DNA of 7,403 nucleotides from Candidatus Cloacimonadota bacterium (GTDB lineage Bacteria > Cloacimonadota > Cloacimonadia > Cloacimonadales > TCS61). Location: assembly GCA_021108055.1 (NCBI GenBank), contig JAIORR010000195.1, forward strand, positions 1-7,403. The letters run 5' to 3'. A model generated the notes under the pieces. It saw only the letters and a list, made by a program, of their open reading frames with translations. It was not told where the DNA came from and did not search any database. Position numbers and translations under genes: made by a program. Positions 5,676 through 7,403 of the stretch are shown one piece after another (the stretch's first letter is position 1; each line of letters begins with the position of its first letter).

Positions 5676-6713
5676 ATGGCAATAAAAGATAAGGAATCTG
5701 CCTTAAAAACTGCACTCAACCAGCTTGACAAACAGTTCGGAACAGGAACGATCATGAGGTTGGGTGATAAACCCAAAAAGGCTGTGGAATCTATTTCTAC
5801 AGGCGCCTTAAACCTTGATGCTGCTCTTGGTATCGGTGGAATTCCAAGAGGTAGAGTAACGGAAATTTACGGACCTGAAGCTTCTGGAAAAACCACTCTT
5901 GCTCTTCATTGTGTGGCAGAAGCTCAAAAAAAGGAAGGCATCGTTGCCTTCATCGATGTGGAGCATGCACTCGATCCGGTATATGCAGGCAATATCGGAG
6001 TCGATACCGAAAATCTTTTGCTTTCTCAACCCGATGGCGGAGAACAGGCATTGGAGATCGTCGAAACACTCGTTCGCAGCAGTGCTATTGATCTTATCGT
6101 AATCGACTCTGTAGCGGCACTTGTTCCGCGGGCAGAGATCGAAGGAAATATGGGAGACAGTCACGTTGGCTTGCAGGCACGACTAATGTCACAGGCTCTC
6201 AGAAAATTAACCGGAATTATCAGTAAGTCCAATACATCGGTTATTTTCATCAATCAGACCAGGATGAAAATAGGTGTTCCTGCTTATGTAAATCCGGAAA
6301 CCACCACCGGCGGAGTTGCACTTAAATTTTATTCTTCGGTAAGAATGGAAGTAAGAAGAGTTGGTTCGATAAAGAAGATCGGATCGGATGCCGAAATAGT
6401 TGGAAACAAAACACGTGTAAAAATTGTAAAAAACAAGTTTGCTCCCCCATTCAAGAAAGTTGAGTTTTCTATTGTTTTTGGTTCCGGAATATCACATTTT
6501 GATATTCTTATCGATATTGCAGTAGAACATGACATCATCAAAAAAAGCGGTTCATGGTTCTCTTATGGAGATATGAAAATAGGACAGGGAACAGAAAAGG
6601 TAAAAGAATTCTTAATAGAGAACGAAGATATTAAAAAGAAAATCGAAATTGAGATAAAAAAAATATTAGGGCTTATCAAAGAACCTGAGAATGAAATTCA
6701 GGATAAAGAATAA
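5676..6713 (+). CDS. recA: Recombinase A
   Basis: 345 residues (E. coli RecA has 353). Residues 66-201 align with E. coli numbering without gaps: Walker A GPEASGKT (66-73), catalytic E96 in DVEHALDP, Walker B LIVIDSV (140-146), loop L1 with EGNMGDSHVG (156-165), Q194 and R196. It forms ATP-dependent filaments on single-stranded DNA, carries out strand exchange and, in many bacteria, triggers LexA self-cleavage. Odd: in loop L2 the usual IGV-MFG-NPETTTGG reads IGV-PAYV-NPETTTGG, so three residues are replaced by four and the conserved Phe203 position is disturbed. L1 has Val164 where E. coli has Met164, and residue 195 is Thr. The C-terminus is short and acidic. The last 23 nt overlap recX. 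Otherwise intact, with no sign of frameshift or intein. Confidence 0.98.
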   Translation: MAIKDKESALKTALNQLDKQFGTGTIMRLGDKPKKAVESISTGALNLDAALGIGGIPRGRVTEIYGPEASGKTTLALHCVAEAQKKEGIVAFIDVEHALDPVYAGNIGVDTENLLLSQPDGGEQALEIVETLVRSSAIDLIVIDSVAALVPRAEIEGNMGDSHVGLQARLMSQALRKLTGIISKSNTSVIFINQTRMKIGVPAYVNPETTTGGVALKFYSSVRMEVRRVGSIKKIGSDAEIVGNKTRVKIVKNKFAPPFKKVEFSIVFGSGISHFDILIDIAVEHDIIKKSGSWFSYGDMKIGQGTEKVKEFLIENEDIKKKIEIEIKKILGLIKEPENEIQDKE

Positions 6714-7311
6714 AACAAAAACCATATTCGTTATTCAGGCTGATAATGATATCTGGGGGATTTTACCAATAAAGATCCTCCATTTTTTTTCTTTATTGCC
6801 GGAAAAGGAAGTAGAGCTTTCCTGTGAAAATGAAGCAAAGCTTTTTTCTGAAATAGAAAAATTCGCATGGGATAAACTTCTTAATTTTTTTTCATTTCGA
6901 GAACGTTCTATCTGGGAATGTAATAATTTCTTAAGCCAGCTTCCCCTAAAATCTGAAATAGCAGAAAAATTGATTTCAAAAGCTGTTTCCATGAATTTTG
7001 TGAATGATAAAAGGTTTGCAGAGATTTATACGGAAAGCCTTATAATAAAAGAAAAAAGTCTTACAGAAATAAAGAATAAACTCTTTGTAAAACATATAAA
7101 TAAAAAGATAATCGATGAAGTTCTGAAAATCCAATATTCTGCTGAAAAAAAAGATGAAATCATTAAAGAAAATGTAAAGAAAACTTTATCTCGCTACTCC
7201 CGGTTTTCAAAAAAAGAAAAGTTGGAAAAATGCTTGAACTACCTTACCAGAAGAGGTTTTTCGTATTGGGAAGTGAAAGAAAATATTGAAGAATTAATGA
7301 TAAAAGATTAA
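6691..7311 (+). CDS. recX: RecX-family regulator of RecA
   Basis: 206 residues. An N-terminal beta-rich extension (about 10-50), as found in the longer RecX proteins, precedes the three-helix RecX repeats. Landmarks: SFRERSIWECNNFL (68-81), corresponding to the RxRS-ElxxxL signature; NDKRFAEIY (105-113), corresponding to the DDxRFA signature; and a C-terminal YLTRRGFSYWEVKENI (184-199), corresponding to RGFxyxxI. RecX binds the RecA filament and limits its activity. Start at ATG 6691 overlaps the end of recA by 23 nt in another frame, a typical recA-recX coupling; no strong ribosome site is seen. It is AT-rich, with long Lys/Glu/Ile runs and many poly-A stretches like its neighbours. No terminator follows before the window ends. 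Confidence 0.92.
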   Translation: MKFRIKNKTKTIFVIQADNDIWGILPIKILHFFSLLPEKEVELSCENEAKLFSEIEKFAWDKLLNFFSFRERSIWECNNFLSQLPLKSEIAEKLISKAVSMNFVNDKRFAEIYTESLIIKEKSLTEIKNKLFVKHINKKIIDEVLKIQYSAEKKDEIIKENVKKTLSRYSRFSKKEKLEKCLNYLTRRGFSYWEVKENIEELMIKD

Positions 7312-7322
7312 AAAAACAGCCG

Positions 7323-7403
7323 CGGATTATACGGATAATACGGATAAGAATTATGGGAATAAAAGAAAAAATAAAGCTAAAAGTTAAATCCGTCTTCATC
7401 CGT
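7323..7403. repeat. ACGGAT/ATCCGT intergenic repeat element (cut by window end)
   Basis: Three imperfect 9-bp tandem units, CGGATTATA (7323-7331), CGGATAATA (7332-7340) and CGGATAAGA (7341-7349), are followed after about 38 nt by two inverted copies of the core, ATCCGT (7388-7393 and 7398-7403). ACGGAT occurs at 7331-7336 and 7340-7345. The arms could fold back on each other. The element is non-coding in appearance, continues beyond the window and sits directly after recX. Confidence 0.7.

Noticed and set aside
5808..6164. Minus-strand and alternative plus-strand frames inside recA.
   Set aside because: They are frame shadows of the highly conserved recA coding sequence.
1..7403. CRISPR array, insertion sequence, rRNA or complete tRNA gene.
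   Set aside because: No regularly spaced repeats, transposase motifs or structural RNA signatures were found; the only repeat is the short element after recX.

Overview
The window is AT-rich, strongly biased towards Lys, Glu and Ile codons, and bacterial. It has Shine-Dalgarno sites, Rho-independent terminators, bacterial L28, RecA and RecX, an ECF sigma factor and a lipoprotein signal. The low GC, the receiver-PAS-PAS histidine kinase, the adenosine-specific kinase and the ACGGAT/ATCCGT intergenic repeat suggest an anaerobic bacterium, perhaps of the FCB/Cloacimonadota type. This placement is an impression, not a demonstrated assignment.

Left part (1-1903, plus strand): the 3' portion of a hybrid sensor kinase. 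It has a receiver domain cut by the window edge, two PAS domains and an HisKA/HATPase core. It ends at a bidirectional terminator shared with the convergent operon that follows.

Centre (1921-4116, minus strand): a compact five-gene operon. In transcription order it holds an ECF sigma factor, a zinc-finger (ZAS-type) membrane anti-sigma factor, a membrane-anchored Metal_resist/CnrX-like periplasmic protein, a lipoprotein with four WxxGxW repeats, and a secreted Spy/CpxP-like protein with two LTxxQ motifs. Junctions are 14 nt, 1 nt, a 17-nt overlap and 17 nt, so it is very likely one transcript. Read together it looks like a self-contained envelope-stress or metal-sensing module: signal reception outside the membrane, release of sigma inside, and periplasmic or outer-membrane effector proteins made from the same operon. 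It resembles CnrYXH/NccYXH in logic but carries different cargo, and it is the most interesting system here.

Right part (4280-7311, plus strand): housekeeping genes. rpmB (four-cysteine L28) is followed by its own terminator. Then come an adenosine-specific kinase family gene, thpR (2'-5' RNA ligase/cyclic phosphodiesterase fold), recA and recX. The kinase and thpR share the A of TGATG, and recA and recX overlap by 23 nt, so 4600-7311 is probably one operon. RecA has an unusual L2 DNA-binding loop. The window ends in a small repeat element with 9-bp tandem units and inverted ATCCGT copies, which is cut by the window edge.
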